A stretch of 64,000 nt of DNA. It comes from Micromonospora sp. NBC_00389. GTDB lineage: Bacteria > Actinomycetota > Actinomycetes > Mycobacteriales > Micromonosporaceae. The position numbers were made by a program, and so were the translations under genes. The stretch covers positions 7,006,001 through 7,070,000 of the forward strand of contig NZ_CP107947.1 of NCBI RefSeq assembly GCF_036059255.1, given 5' to 3'. This document shows, piece after piece, positions 51,012 through 60,685 of this stretch (within the stretch, counting starts at the first letter, position 1; every line of letters begins with the position of its first letter). The notes under the pieces were generated by a model that searched no databases, was not told the origin of the DNA, and saw nothing but the letters and a program-made list of their open reading frames with translations.

Positions 51012-53720
51012 TCAGCGGCGCAGCGTGAGGATCAGGTCGGCGACCAGGGCCGTCCAGCCGGTCTGGTGCCAGGCGCCCAACCCGGCCCCGTTGTCGCCGT
51101 GGAAGTACTCCGGGAAGGCGATCAGGTCCCGCCAGTCGGGATGGGTCTGGAAGATCCGGCACGCACCGTAGATCGGCCGTCGACCCCAGTCGTCCTGCGT
51201 GAACAGCGAGATCAGCCGGGCCGAGAGGTCGTCGGCGACCTCGTCCAGCGTCCGCTTCACCCCGGAGCGGGTCGGATACTCCACCTGAAGGTCGTCGCCG
51301 AAGAACGCCGCGTAGTCGCGCAGCGCGCTGATCAGCAGGAAGTTCGTCGGCATCCAGATCGGACCGCGCCAGTTCGAGTTGCCGCCGAACAGCCCACTGG
51401 TCGACTCGGCCGGCTCGTAGCCGACGCAGAACTCCTGCCCGCCGAGGGTGACCGAGAACGGCTTGTCCAGGTGTGCGCGGGACAGTGTGCGCAGGCCGAA
51501 GTCGGACAGGAACTCGTCGGGGTCGAGCATCCGGGCCAGCAGCCGGACGACCTGCTCCGGACCGACCATGGACAGCAGCCGCTGCTGGCGGCCGTCCGGG
51601 CCCAGCCGGCGGGTGCCGATCACCTCGGCGTACTCCGGGCGGTTGGTAAGGAACCAGCGCAGCCGCGCCCCCAGCTCCGGCAGCCGGTGCAGGGTCCGGG
51701 CGGTGAGCCGGGTGGTGGCGGCCAACGGCAGCAACCCGACCACCGAGCGGACCTTCAACGGCACCTTCGTGCCGTCAGCGAGCCGCAGCACGTCGTAGAA
51801 GAAGGCGTCCTCGTCGTCCCACAACCCCTGCTCGTACGCGGCGGCGGCGATGTACGCGAAGTGCTCGAAGAACTTGGTGGCGGTGTCCACCCAGGTCCGG
51901 TCGTGCTCGGCCAGCACGATCGCCATGTCCAGCAGGTTCAGCGCGTACATGGCCATCCAGCCGGTGCCGTCGGACTGCTCCAGCACACCGGCCACCGGCA
52001 GCGCCGCCGACCGGTCGAACGGCCCGACGTTGTCCAGCCCGAGGAAGCCGCCCTCGAAGACGTTGTTGCCGCCGGTGTCCTTACGGTTGACCCACCAGGT
52101 GAAGTTGAGCAGCAGCTTGTGCATCACCCGGGCCAGGAACTCGTAGTCCCGGCCGCCGTCGATCTCGAACACCTTGAGCGCCGCCCAGGCGTGCACCGGC
52201 GGGTTCACGTCACCGAACGCCCACTCGTACGCCGGGATCTGCCCGTTGGGGTGCAGGTACCACTCGCGCAGCAGGAGCAGCAGTTGCTCCTTGGCGAAGC
52301 CCGGGTCGACCCGGGCGATGCTCACGCAGTGGAAGGCCAGGTCCCAGGCCGCGTACCAGGGATATTCCCACGGGTCGGGCATGGAGATGACGTCGAAGCT
52401 GGTCATGTGCCACCAGGCGCTGTTGCGCCCGTGCCGGCGTCCGGCCGGCGGCGGCGTCGAGCCCGGATCGCCGTCCAGCCAGCGCTTGACGTCGAAATGG
52501 TAGAACTGCTTGCCCCACATCAGCCCGGCGATGGCCTGCCGCGCCACCAGCGCCTCGTCGGGAGTGGCGGCCTCCGGGATCACGCTGGCGAAGAAACGGT
52601 TCGCCTCGGCCCGCCGCGCCCACACCACCGCCTCGAAGCCGTCGCCAAGATCCGCGCGGGGCGGCGGCGCGGCGGCCGGCGGCGACGCGGTGCGGGTCAG
52701 GCGCAGCCGGATCTGGCGCTGACCGCCGGCCGGCACATCGAGTACGTAGTGCAGCGCCCCCTTGGTGCCCTCCCCCGCCGGGTTGACCGTCGCCGCGCCG
52801 TTGACCACGTGGTCGTTGATGCCGTCCTTCGGATAGCGGGACCGGCCGGGCAGGCCCCAGAGCCGTTCGGCGTTGGTGTCGTTGTCGCAGAGCAGCGGCA
52901 CAGGGTCGCCGTCGCCCTCCAGCAGCAGTTGGCCGAACACCCGATGCTCGCCGACCAGCCTCGCGCCCTCACCGGTCAGCCGGGGAATCCGGTCACCGCC
53001 GGGCAGCCCCCAGGCCCAGGTGTTGCGGAACCACAGGCTGGGCAGCACGTGCAGGGTGGCCGCCCGGTCGCCCCGGTTGGCCACGGTCACCACCATGCAC
53101 AGGTCGGTCGGGGACGACTTGGCGTAGTCGACGGTCACCGCCCAGTACCGGTCGTCGTCGAAGATCCCGGTGTCCACCAGCTCGTACTCGGTGTCGTCCC
53201 GGCCGCGCAGCGCGTTCACCGCGACCAGTTCGTCGTACGGGAAGGCGGCCTGCGGGTAGTGGTAGCGCCACCGCATCCAGGAGTGGGTGGGCGTGGAGTC
53301 CTCGTACCACCAGTACTCCTTGACATCCTCACCGTGGTTACCGCCGTCACCGCCGAGGCCGAACATCCGCTCCTTGAGGATCGGATCCGTGCCGTTCCAC
53401 AGCGCGAGGGCGAAGGCGAAGGTCTGCCGGTCGTCGCAGACGCCAGCCATCCCGTCTTCATTCCACCGGTAGGCTCTGGACCGCGCGTGGTCATGCGGGA
53501 AGTAGTCCCAGGCCGTACCGTGCTCGCTGTAATCCTCCCGCACCGTCCCCCACGCCCGTTCGGACAGATAGGGCCCCCATGCGCGCCAGTCCTGCTCCCC
53601 CGAGTTGGCCTGAGCGAGCCGGAGCCGCTCAGCGTCGGGTGGCGAGGCGTCGGAGGACGATCGGTCAGTGATCACGTGCACATCTTTGACGTCGCCGCGG
53701 TACTTGACCACAGCGGCCAT
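51012..53720 (-). CDS. GH63-like (MGH1-type) glycoside hydrolase
   Basis: A 902-aa protein. ATG 53720 is used; GTG 53678 is an alternative. Blocks such as GTVREDYSEHGTAWDYFPHDHARSR, YWWYEDSTPTHSWMRWRYHYP, GGFLGLDNVGPFDRS and GGNSNWRGPIWMPTNFL are those of the GH63 C-terminal alpha/alpha-barrel family found in actinobacteria, mannosyl-oligosaccharide glucosidase-like. No signal peptide is seen, so it is cytoplasmic; candidate substrates are alpha-gluco- or mannosyl-glycerate-type compounds. It is divergent, 42 nt away, from a glycogen debranching enzyme gene, which suggests shared control. Confidence 0.85.
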   Translation of the reverse strand: MAAVVKYRGDVKDVHVITDRSSSDASPPDAERLRLAQANSGEQDWRAWGPYLSERAWGTVREDYSEHGTAWDYFPHDHARSRAYRWNEDGMAGVCDDRQTFAFALALWNGTDPILKERMFGLGGDGGNHGEDVKEYWWYEDSTPTHSWMRWRYHYPQAAFPYDELVAVNALRGRDDTEYELVDTGIFDDDRYWAVTVDYAKSSPTDLCMVVTVANRGDRAATLHVLPSLWFRNTWAWGLPGGDRIPRLTGEGARLVGEHRVFGQLLLEGDGDPVPLLCDNDTNAERLWGLPGRSRYPKDGINDHVVNGAATVNPAGEGTKGALHYVLDVPAGGQRQIRLRLTRTASPPAAAPPPRADLGDGFEAVVWARRAEANRFFASVIPEAATPDEALVARQAIAGLMWGKQFYHFDVKRWLDGDPGSTPPPAGRRHGRNSAWWHMTSFDVISMPDPWEYPWYAAWDLAFHCVSIARVDPGFAKEQLLLLLREWYLHPNGQIPAYEWAFGDVNPPVHAWAALKVFEIDGGRDYEFLARVMHKLLLNFTWWVNRKDTGGNNVFEGGFLGLDNVGPFDRSAALPVAGVLEQSDGTGWMAMYALNLLDMAIVLAEHDRTWVDTATKFFEHFAYIAAAAYEQGLWDDEDAFFYDVLRLADGTKVPLKVRSVVGLLPLAATTRLTARTLHRLPELGARLRWFLTNRPEYAEVIGTRRLGPDGRQQRLLSMVGPEQVVRLLARMLDPDEFLSDFGLRTLSRAHLDKPFSVTLGGQEFCVGYEPAESTSGLFGGNSNWRGPIWMPTNFLLISALRDYAAFFGDDLQVEYPTRSGVKRTLDEVADDLSARLISLFTQDDWGRRPIYGACRIFQTHPDWRDLIAFPEYFHGDNGAGLGAWHQTGWTALVADLILTLRR

Positions 53721-53762
53721 TCTCGTCGTGGCGTGTTACACCCCGCCGCCGGTGGAGGAAAG

Positions 53763-55709
53763 TTGATCGACATTCGCTTCGGCCCGCAGGTCTGCGGCGA
53801 CCTGACCAGCGCCGCCAGCCGGGAGTGGCTGGTGCCCGACGGCATCGGCGGTTACGCCATGGGCACCGTCGGTGGGCTGCGGACCCGCCGCTACCACGGC
53901 CTGCTGGTGGTGCCCGGCGAGACCCCGGCGTCCCGTCGGGTGGGACTGGTCAGCCTGGACCCGGCGGTCACCCTGCCGTCCGGCGCGCGGGTCCGGCTCG
54001 GCGCGCACGAGTGGTCCTCCGGCGACGTCGACCCGCGCGGCTTCGAGCTGCTGGAGCGCTTCGACCTGGTCGACGGGCTGCCCCGGTGGCGGTGGCGGAT
54101 CGGCGCGGTGGTGATCGAGCGCGAGCTGGCCATGCTGCCCGGCCGCTCCTGCGTGGCGGTGGTGCACCGGCTGGTCGCCGGCGGGCCGGTCCGGCTGGAA
54201 CTCTCCGCCGCCTGCACCTGGCGCGACGCGCACGGCGAACGGCGCGCCGACGGCCCGACGCCGCAGGTCGAGCCGGTGGCCGGCGGCGCGGTCGTCGAGG
54301 GGGCGTACCGGCTCGCCGGCCCGGGCTGGGCGCCGGAGGGGCAGTGGTGGCTGGGCGTGCACCACCGCGAGGAGGCCACCCGGGGCCTGCACGCCGACGA
54401 GGATCTCTGGTACGCGGGACGCTTCGCCGGCAAGTTGGAGCGCCCCGGCGACACGGTGTCGGTGCGGGCCTGGGCCGGCCGGCTGGATGAGGAGCCGCCA
54501 CCGGCCGAGGAGATCGTGACGACGGCACGGCGGCGTAACCGGCAGGTGGTGGCCGCGGCGAAGCCGGCCGACCCGGTGCAGGCGACGCTCGCGCTGGCCG
54601 CGGACGCGTTCGTGGTGCGTCCCGGCGGCGGCACGGCGATCGACGTGGTGGCCGGGTACCCGTGGTTCGGCGCCTGGTCGCGGGACACGATGATCTCGTA
54701 CGAGGGGCTGTTCCTCTGCACCGGCCGCGCCGAGGAGGGTCGGGAGCTGCTGCGGGCGTACGCGGCGACGCTGTCCGAGGGGATGCTCGCCAACACGGCC
54801 GACACCGGGCGGGTGGAGTACAACACCGTCGATGGCACGCTGTGGTTCCTGCACGCGGTGAGCCGGCACGTCACGATCACCGGCGACACCGACCTCGGCG
54901 ACGAGCTGCTGCCGGCCCTGCGCACGGTCATCGACGCGCACCTGGCCGGCACCCGCTACGGCATCGGCGTCGACCCGGCCGACGGGCTGCTCGCCCAGGG
55001 CGCCCCGGGCACCGCGCTGACCTGGATGGACGCCCGGGTGTACGGCGTGCCGGTCACGCCGCGTACCGGCAAGCCGGTCGAGGTCAACGCGCTGTGGATC
55101 AACGGGCTGGCCGGGCTCGCCGAGCTGACCGAGCTGGCCGGGCAGGACGCGGACGAGCTGCGGCGACGGCACGGGCAGGCCACCGCCTCGTTCCGGGACC
55201 GCTACCCGACCCCGACGGGCTGGCTGCACGACGTGCTGGACGCGCCCGCGCCGGCGTACCCGCTGGGCGGGGCGGCCCTGCACGACGACGACGCGCTGCG
55301 CCCCAACCAGTTGCTGGCCTGGTCGCTGCCGTTCGCCCCGTTGGAGCCGGACGAGCCGACGCTGCGCCGGGTCGCGGCCGGGCTGCTGACCCCGCTCGGG
55401 CCGCGCAGCCTCGCCCCGGATTCGGCGGAGTTCGTGGGCCGGCACCGGGGTGGCCCGGCCGAGCGGGACGGCGGCTACCACCAGGGCACGGTCTGGCCGT
55501 GGCTGCTCGGCCCGTACGTGGACGCGTGCCGTCGGGGCAAGATGTCGGTCGATGACGTCTTCATCGGTATTGAGGCGCATCTGACCGAGTTTGGGCTAGG
55601 CTCGGTGAGCGAAACGGCCGATGGCCTCGCGCCGCATGCCGCCACCGGCTGCCCGTTCCAGGCGTGGTCGGTCGCCGAGCTGCTGCGGGTGCGCCGAAAG
55701 GGCCAGTAG
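53763..55709 (+). CDS. Glycogen debranching enzyme (amylo-alpha-1,6-glucosidase, GH133)
   Basis: A 648-aa protein; TTG 53763 follows GGAGGAAAG, and the longer frame from 50904 is antisense to the GH63-like gene. The N-terminal domain begins REWLVPDGIGGYAMGTVGGLRTRRYHGLLV (GDE_N). The C-terminal catalytic domain has AGYPWFGAWSRDTMISYEGLFL, VEYNTVDGTLWFLHAV, and YHQGTVWPWLLGPYVDA. It hydrolyses alpha-1,6 branch points of glycogen in the cytoplasm, next to a GH63-like enzyme and a GT4 glucan-type synthase. Confidence 0.92.
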   Translation: MIDIRFGPQVCGDLTSAASREWLVPDGIGGYAMGTVGGLRTRRYHGLLVVPGETPASRRVGLVSLDPAVTLPSGARVRLGAHEWSSGDVDPRGFELLERFDLVDGLPRWRWRIGAVVIERELAMLPGRSCVAVVHRLVAGGPVRLELSAACTWRDAHGERRADGPTPQVEPVAGGAVVEGAYRLAGPGWAPEGQWWLGVHHREEATRGLHADEDLWYAGRFAGKLERPGDTVSVRAWAGRLDEEPPPAEEIVTTARRRNRQVVAAAKPADPVQATLALAADAFVVRPGGGTAIDVVAGYPWFGAWSRDTMISYEGLFLCTGRAEEGRELLRAYAATLSEGMLANTADTGRVEYNTVDGTLWFLHAVSRHVTITGDTDLGDELLPALRTVIDAHLAGTRYGIGVDPADGLLAQGAPGTALTWMDARVYGVPVTPRTGKPVEVNALWINGLAGLAELTELAGQDADELRRRHGQATASFRDRYPTPTGWLHDVLDAPAPAYPLGGAALHDDDALRPNQLLAWSLPFAPLEPDEPTLRRVAAGLLTPLGPRSLAPDSAEFVGRHRGGPAERDGGYHQGTVWPWLLGPYVDACRRGKMSVDDVFIGIEAHLTEFGLGSVSETADGLAPHAATGCPFQAWSVAELLRVRRKGQ

Positions 55710-55849
55710 CGCTTTACACGACCGCAACGGCGGTGTCTCCGCTGGTTATCTCGACCCCGGCAGGATGGGTCGGAGATCCAGACGCGACGGTAGGCCCCGG
55801 CTCCGGTGCCGGTCGGCGCGCGCCCGGGGACAACTCAAAGGGGGCCGCA

Positions 55850-57184
55850 ATGTCACCCGACGCCCACGTGATCGACATCCACCCCGCCCGGCAGCTGCGG
55901 GTGCTGATGCTCTCCTGGGAGTACCCGCCGGTGCTCGTCGGCGGCCTCGGCCGACACGTCCACGCCCTCTCCGTCGCCCTCGCCGCCGCAGGCCACGACG
56001 TCACCGTCGTCACCCGGCACGCCGACGGCGCACCCCTGGAGGAGTACGCCGACGGCGTCCGCATCCTGCGCGCCCCCGAAGACCCCGTCACCTTCCCCCT
56101 GGCCACCAGCTCCCTCCTGGCCTGGACCATGGCCTTCAACCACACCCTCACCCGCACCGCGCTGCGCGCCACCGAAGCCGGCACCTACGACGTCATCCAC
56201 GCCCACGACTGGCTCGTCGCCCACACCGCCATCACCCTCGCCGAACACCTCGACCTGCCCCTGGTCACCACCATGCACGCCACCGAGGCGGGCCGGCACC
56301 AGGGCTGGCTGCCGGAGGAGATGAACCGCACCATCCACGGCGTCGAGCACTGGCTCAGCGGCTCCTCCACCCGGGTGATCACCTGTTCGGGGTACATGCG
56401 CGAGCAGGTGACCGCCCTGTTCGACCTGCCGGCCGCGCAGGTCGACGTGGTGCCCAACGGGGTCGACAACCGGGCCTGGCGCGCCCGACCGCGTGCGGTC
56501 GCCTCGGCCCGGGCACGCTTCGCCGGAAAGGGCCCGCTGATCGGGTACGCCGGTCGGCTCGTCTACGAGAAAGGCGTACAACACCTGGTGCACGCGGTGC
56601 CCCGGCTGCGCGAGCGGCACCCCGGGCTGCGCGTGGTGATCGCCGGCGACGGCCCGTACCGCCCCGAACTGGAGGAGGAGGCCCGGCGGCTCGCGCTCTG
56701 CTCGACCGTCCGCTTCACCGGCTTCCTCGACGCCACCCAACTGCCGGCGGTGCTCGGCGCCACCGACGCGACCGTGGTGCCCAGCCTCTATGAACCCTTC
56801 GGCATGGTGGCCCTGGAGGCGGCGGCCGCCGGGGCGCCACTCGCGGTGGCCCGCACCGGCGGGCTCGCCGAGATCGTCGAGTCCGGCGTGACCGGCGTGA
56901 CGTTCCCGCACAGCGACCCGGACGCGCTCGCCGGGGCGGTCGGCCAACTGCTCGGCGACGAGGTCTTCGCCCGGCGGATGGCCCGACGCGCCCGCACAAT
57001 GGTCGGCGAGCGGTACGGCTGGGCCACCATCGCGGCCCGCACCGCCGCCAGCTACACCACCGCCCGTCGCGAGCACGGTCCGCTACAGGCCCGACGGGCC
57101 GCCGCCCGACTGGCGGGCGGACGTACCCGGATCGCCATCCCGGAGGGCAATCTGCTCGCCGCGGCCGACCACGCCGCCTGCTGA
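55850..57184 (+). CDS. Glycosyltransferase family 4 (glucan-synthase-like)
   Basis: A 444-aa protein from ATG 55850 (AAAGGGGG upstream). The GT-B fold shows LMLSWEYPPVLVGGLGRHVHALS at the N-terminus, VVPNGVD, a C-terminal GKGPLIGYAGRLVYEKGVQHL, and EPFGMVALEAAAAGAPLAVARTGGLAEIV (donor-site E-x7-E). It likely transfers glucose or maltose onto alpha-glucans, given the debranching enzyme 140 nt upstream on the same strand; the acceptor is not certain. The intergenic start of the IS607-type relic follows its stop. Confidence 0.87.
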   Translation: MSPDAHVIDIHPARQLRVLMLSWEYPPVLVGGLGRHVHALSVALAAAGHDVTVVTRHADGAPLEEYADGVRILRAPEDPVTFPLATSSLLAWTMAFNHTLTRTALRATEAGTYDVIHAHDWLVAHTAITLAEHLDLPLVTTMHATEAGRHQGWLPEEMNRTIHGVEHWLSGSSTRVITCSGYMREQVTALFDLPAAQVDVVPNGVDNRAWRARPRAVASARARFAGKGPLIGYAGRLVYEKGVQHLVHAVPRLRERHPGLRVVIAGDGPYRPELEEEARRLALCSTVRFTGFLDATQLPAVLGATDATVVPSLYEPFGMVALEAAAAGAPLAVARTGGLAEIVESGVTGVTFPHSDPDALAGAVGQLLGDEVFARRMARRARTMVGERYGWATIAARTAASYTTARREHGPLQARRAAARLAGGRTRIAIPEGNLLAAADHAAC

Positions 57185-57307
57185 AGCTAAGCGGATGACC
57201 TATAGGCGGCCCCCGATCCGCTGGTTAGGGTGTACCCGGGACAGCGGCTGAAGAGAATGAACTCTAGGCGGGTGTTATTGCTCAAGCTCTTTCAAGAGTT
57301 GGTCATC
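57185..57307. other. Left flank of the IS607-type relic
   Basis: A short inverted repeat AGCGGAT / ATCCGCT (57190-57196, 57216-57222) right after the GT4 stop may be its terminator. The following 80 nt are richer in A/T than the surroundings and probably begin the element. No exact end can be set. Confidence 0.4.
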
Positions 57308-57382
57308 ATGAGGAGCATCTACCGGATAGGCGACTTTGCTAAGAAGCTCAAGGCGGCGGACGTGACCGGGGGGTCGTCGTGA
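57308..57382 (+). pseudogene. Internally deleted IS607 tnpA (serine recombinase) relic
   Basis: A 24-codon frame MRSIYRIGDFAKKLK-AADVTGGSS ending in a TGA that overlaps the tnpB GTG (GTGA). YRIGDFAK is how IS607-type serine recombinases begin their MerR-like DNA-binding head. The rest of the roughly 190-residue protein is missing, and the last residues look like the original C-terminus, so an in-frame internal deletion kept the tnpA-tnpB coupling. Confidence 0.6.
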
Positions 57383-58785
57383 AGGTGACCCGGATCGCCT
57401 ATTCGCACCGCCTCAACGCGGGGAAATATCAGGCGCTGGCTGAGCAGGCGCGGCGGTTGGGTGCAGTCCGCAGCGAGGTGTGGCAGCGGTACGGGTCGAC
57501 CGCAGGGGCCGGGCTGAAGGACCGGCAGGTTCGCGACCGGTGGCTTGCTGAGGGCGTCCACCACCAGTTCGGGGTGCTGGCCAACGCGTGGAAGGAAACC
57601 GTCCGCGACGCCATGGCCGATATCGCCGCGGCCCGGGAAGCGGCGAAAGCGCGGGGGCGTCAGGCCGTTCGACGGCACGCCGGCGACCAGACGCAACGCA
57701 AGAGGCTGTTTGGACTACTGAAGGCCGACCGATGGGCCGATGACCCGTACCTGTCGCGGCAGATGCGCTCACACTGGCGGCGCGGGCACAACCGCACCCA
57801 TAACCAGATCGTGGTGCGCTCCGATCAGCACCATACCCGGGCTGACGACGCCGGGCGGTTGTGGCTGGCCGTACCCGGCCTGGTGCGGCGCCAGATGATC
57901 CGCATCCCGTTGAACACCACCGTCGCCCCGACGGGCACGCTGCGGCTGATCCTGCGCGACGGCCGGGTGGAGATCCACTACCAGATCGACGCCGCCGGCA
58001 TGAAGACCTCACAGCGTCCGTGTGGCACGGCGACGCTGGGGGTGGACAAGGGTTACACCGAGGCGCTGACCGACTCCGACGGCAACCACCACGGCGATCG
58101 CCTCGGCGACCTGTTGACCGCCGAGTCCGACCGGATCAAGGAACGAAACCGCCGCCGGGCGAAACTGCGCTCGATCGCCAACACCGCCGCCCGGCGCGGC
58201 GACCGGGCGAAGGCCGACCGGATCGCCACGAACAACCTCGGCACGATCAAGCGCGACCGGCAGGCCGGCCGTCACCAGGCGCGGGTGCGCACGGAGATCT
58301 TCACCGCCGTGCACCAAGTGGTGGACAAGGCCACCGTCGTGGTGGCCGAAGACCTGACCAAGACGTTCACCGGGCGCAAGCAGCTCGGCAAGAACACCAA
58401 CCGGCGTCTCGCCGCGTGGACCAAGGGAGTCACCGCGGAGGCGCTGAAGAATGTGTCGGAGCGCAGAGGTTCTGCGCTCGTGCACGTCAACGCCGCCTAC
58501 ACCTCACAAGTCTGTCACCGCTGCGGCGCTCTCGGGCACCGCAGCGGGGACCGACTTCACTGCACCTCGTGCGGGGTGGTGTGGCAGGCCGACGTGAACG
58601 CCGCGATCAACGTCCTGCGACGACATGGTGACCCCGACATCAACCTGCACACCCCGCATCGCGCGGTGAGGCAGATCGTCCAGGCACGGGCCGATCGCCA
58701 CCGGAGCAGACTGCCGCTCCCGGACTCCAGCCCGGTACACCGAGCGGAGAGCGAAACATCCGCATTGCCCATCAGAAGGCAATGA
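57379..58785 (+). CDS. tnpB: TnpB RNA-guided nuclease (IS607-type element)
   Basis: A 468-aa protein from GTG 57379. The RuvC acidic residues are present in LGVDKGYTEALTDSDG, VVVAEDLTKTF and WQADVNAAINVLRR; the zinc ribbon is CHRCGALGHRSGDRLHCTSCG. All key residues are intact despite the lost recombinase. The last 40 codons (HRAVRQIVQARADRH onward) have low-complexity composition and overlap where an omega-RNA would lie. Its stop overlaps the first in-frame ATG of the kinase gene by four bases. Confidence 0.9.
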   Translation: MKVTRIAYSHRLNAGKYQALAEQARRLGAVRSEVWQRYGSTAGAGLKDRQVRDRWLAEGVHHQFGVLANAWKETVRDAMADIAAAREAAKARGRQAVRRHAGDQTQRKRLFGLLKADRWADDPYLSRQMRSHWRRGHNRTHNQIVVRSDQHHTRADDAGRLWLAVPGLVRRQMIRIPLNTTVAPTGTLRLILRDGRVEIHYQIDAAGMKTSQRPCGTATLGVDKGYTEALTDSDGNHHGDRLGDLLTAESDRIKERNRRRAKLRSIANTAARRGDRAKADRIATNNLGTIKRDRQAGRHQARVRTEIFTAVHQVVDKATVVVAEDLTKTFTGRKQLGKNTNRRLAAWTKGVTAEALKNVSERRGSALVHVNAAYTSQVCHRCGALGHRSGDRLHCTSCGVVWQADVNAAINVLRRHGDPDINLHTPHRAVRQIVQARADRHRSRLPLPDSSPVHRAESETSALPIRRQ

Positions 58786-60566
58786 CAAGGAAGCAGTGTG
58801 CACAGGTGCTGATCGCCGGTCGGTACCGGCTCCTCGACCTGGTGGGCCGCGGGGGCATGGGCCGGGTGTGGCGGGCCCGCGACGAGATGTTGCACCGCGA
58901 GGTCGCGGTCAAGGAGGTCATGCCGCCGAGCTGGCTGGCCGACCACGAGCGGGCCGAGCTGCGCTCGCGCACCCTGCGGGAGGCACGCGCCGCGGCCCGG
59001 CTCAACCATCCCGCCGTGGTCCGGCTCTACGACGTCGTCCCGGTCGAGGGCAGCCCGTGGATCGTGATGGAGTACGTCCCGTCGCGCACCCTGCAGGACG
59101 TGCTGGACGACGAGGGGCCACTGGAGCCGGCCTGGACGGCCCGGATCGGCCTGGCCCTGCTCGGCGCGCTGCACGCCGCGCACGCGGCCGGGGTGCTGCA
59201 CCGCGACGTCAAGCCGCAGAACGTGCTCATGGCACACGACGGGCGGGTGATGCTCACCGACTTCGGGCTGGCCACCTTCGACGGCGGCGACGGCGCGATG
59301 ACCCGCCCCGGCATGGTGCTCGGCTCCCCGCAGTACGTCGCCCCGGAGCGAGCCGCCGAGGGGGTGTCCACCGTGGCCGCCGACCTGTGGTCGCTCGGGG
59401 CCACCCTGTACGCCGCCGTGGAGGGCCGCTCCCCGTACGCCCGCAGCACGGCGATGGCCACGCTGAGCGCGCTGGCGGCCGGGCCACCGGCCCCGGCCTC
59501 GCGCGCCGGACCGCTCGCGCCCGTGCTCGCCGGGCTGCTGTGCCGCGACCCGCGCCACCGCGTCGACCATGACGAGGCCCACCGGTTGCTCACGGCCGCC
59601 GCGACCGGCGTCACCGGCCCGCCCCCGGTGCCCGACCCGGCAGACCGGCCCGACGTGTCCACCGACCTGTCCGATCAGGACCCCACCAGCCGGCTGTCCG
59701 AGCCCGACCAACAACCCACCGCCACCGGGGCCGACGCCCCGGGCGAGCCGGATGTCACCGCCGACGCACCGGCTCGGACGTTCGGCCGACCGGCCAGGCG
59801 GCGTGCGGCGCGCCGGGCGGGCCTGGTCGTCGCGGCGTTGCTGGTGGCGGCCGCCGCCGGCGTCGGCACCGCGCTGGCCGTCACCGGCGACGAGCCGAGG
59901 GGGACCGCCAGCCGGCCGACCCCCACGCCGTCACCGGACCGTTTGCCCGGCGGTGGCGGCCCCGACCGTGCGCCCGGTGGTGGTGGCCCGGCCGGTCCGT
60001 TCGGTGATGGCGGCAACCGGCCTCCACCGTTGGGCGGGCGGGACCTGCCCCCGCCCCCGTTTCCGTGCGTCCGCCCGGACATCGTCGGCGCGCCGGTGCC
60101 GGCCAGGTCGCCGGCTCCCGGCGAGAAGTTTCACCCGCCGGACGGCTGGGTCTGGCACGCCGACACCAACGGCTTCCGGGTCTCCGTGCCGGCGAGCTGG
60201 CACTACTACCGGGACCGAGCGGTGGTCTGCTTCCAGGACCCGGCGACCGGCCGGGTGTTCAGCGTCGCCGAGGGTGGCGCGGCGGATCCGCTCGCGCGGC
60301 TGCGGACGCTCCGCGACGCGGCGGCCGGTGACGGGGCGCTGCCGGGCTACAACGAGATCCGGCTCGCCGCCAGCGGCGGTGGGGCGGAGTGGGAGTGCCG
60401 GTGGGACGCGCCGTACGGCGCCCGGCTGCACGCCCGACAGCAGGTCGTCGATCCACCCGCCGGGGGCGGTCGCTGGATGCTGGGCTGGACCACCGACGAC
60501 CGGGACTGGACCGCCGCCGGCGCGGACTGGACAGTGTTGCGAAACAGCTTCCGATCACCCCGCTGA
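58782..60566 (+). CDS. Membrane Ser/Thr protein kinase (PknB-like), upstream copy
   Basis: A 594-aa protein from ATG 58782; GTG 58806 (VLIAGRYRL) is an alternative nearer to the paralog's start. Kinase motifs: LVGRGGMGRVWRARDEM (Gly loop), VAVKEV (Lys), HRDVKPQNVLM, LTDFGLATFDGG and SPQYVAPERA. A linker rich in Pro and Asp precedes one helix LVVAALLVAAAAGVGTALAV (about residue 350), a Gly/Pro-rich stretch and an extracellular domain of about 150 residues starting PDGWVWHADTNGFRVSVP. The extreme 5' end is fused to the IS607-type relic. Confidence 0.9.
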   Translation: MTRKQCAQVLIAGRYRLLDLVGRGGMGRVWRARDEMLHREVAVKEVMPPSWLADHERAELRSRTLREARAAARLNHPAVVRLYDVVPVEGSPWIVMEYVPSRTLQDVLDDEGPLEPAWTARIGLALLGALHAAHAAGVLHRDVKPQNVLMAHDGRVMLTDFGLATFDGGDGAMTRPGMVLGSPQYVAPERAAEGVSTVAADLWSLGATLYAAVEGRSPYARSTAMATLSALAAGPPAPASRAGPLAPVLAGLLCRDPRHRVDHDEAHRLLTAAATGVTGPPPVPDPADRPDVSTDLSDQDPTSRLSEPDQQPTATGADAPGEPDVTADAPARTFGRPARRRAARRAGLVVAALLVAAAAGVGTALAVTGDEPRGTASRPTPTPSPDRLPGGGGPDRAPGGGGPAGPFGDGGNRPPPLGGRDLPPPPFPCVRPDIVGAPVPARSPAPGEKFHPPDGWVWHADTNGFRVSVPASWHYYRDRAVVCFQDPATGRVFSVAEGGAADPLARLRTLRDAAAGDGALPGYNEIRLAASGGGAEWECRWDAPYGARLHARQQVVDPPAGGGRWMLGWTTDDRDWTAAGADWTVLRNSFRSPR

Positions 60567-60685
60567 CCTGCACCGTACGGTCGTGCTCCCGACCGCCGTC
60601 CGGCGTGGATCGAGGCCGCTCAGCGGATGGGAAAACCCGCGTCGGTGGCTATCGTGTAACCCGGGGTGACCGAGGGGGAGCGTCC

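Larger units (their letters stand above)
57308..58800 (+). mobile_element. IS607-type element without a functional recombinase
   Basis: A tnpB gene with the vestigial tnpA before it. It lacks a transposase and is probably immobile unless helped in trans. The right edge is estimated at 58785-58803, where homology to the paralogous kinase gene begins. IS607 makes no target duplications, so the edges cannot be refined by eye. Confidence 0.65.

Noticed and set aside
50904..53762. 5' extension of the debranching enzyme frame by more than 950 codons
   Set aside because: It is antisense to the GH63-like gene; a ribosome site and family start place the real start at TTG 53763.
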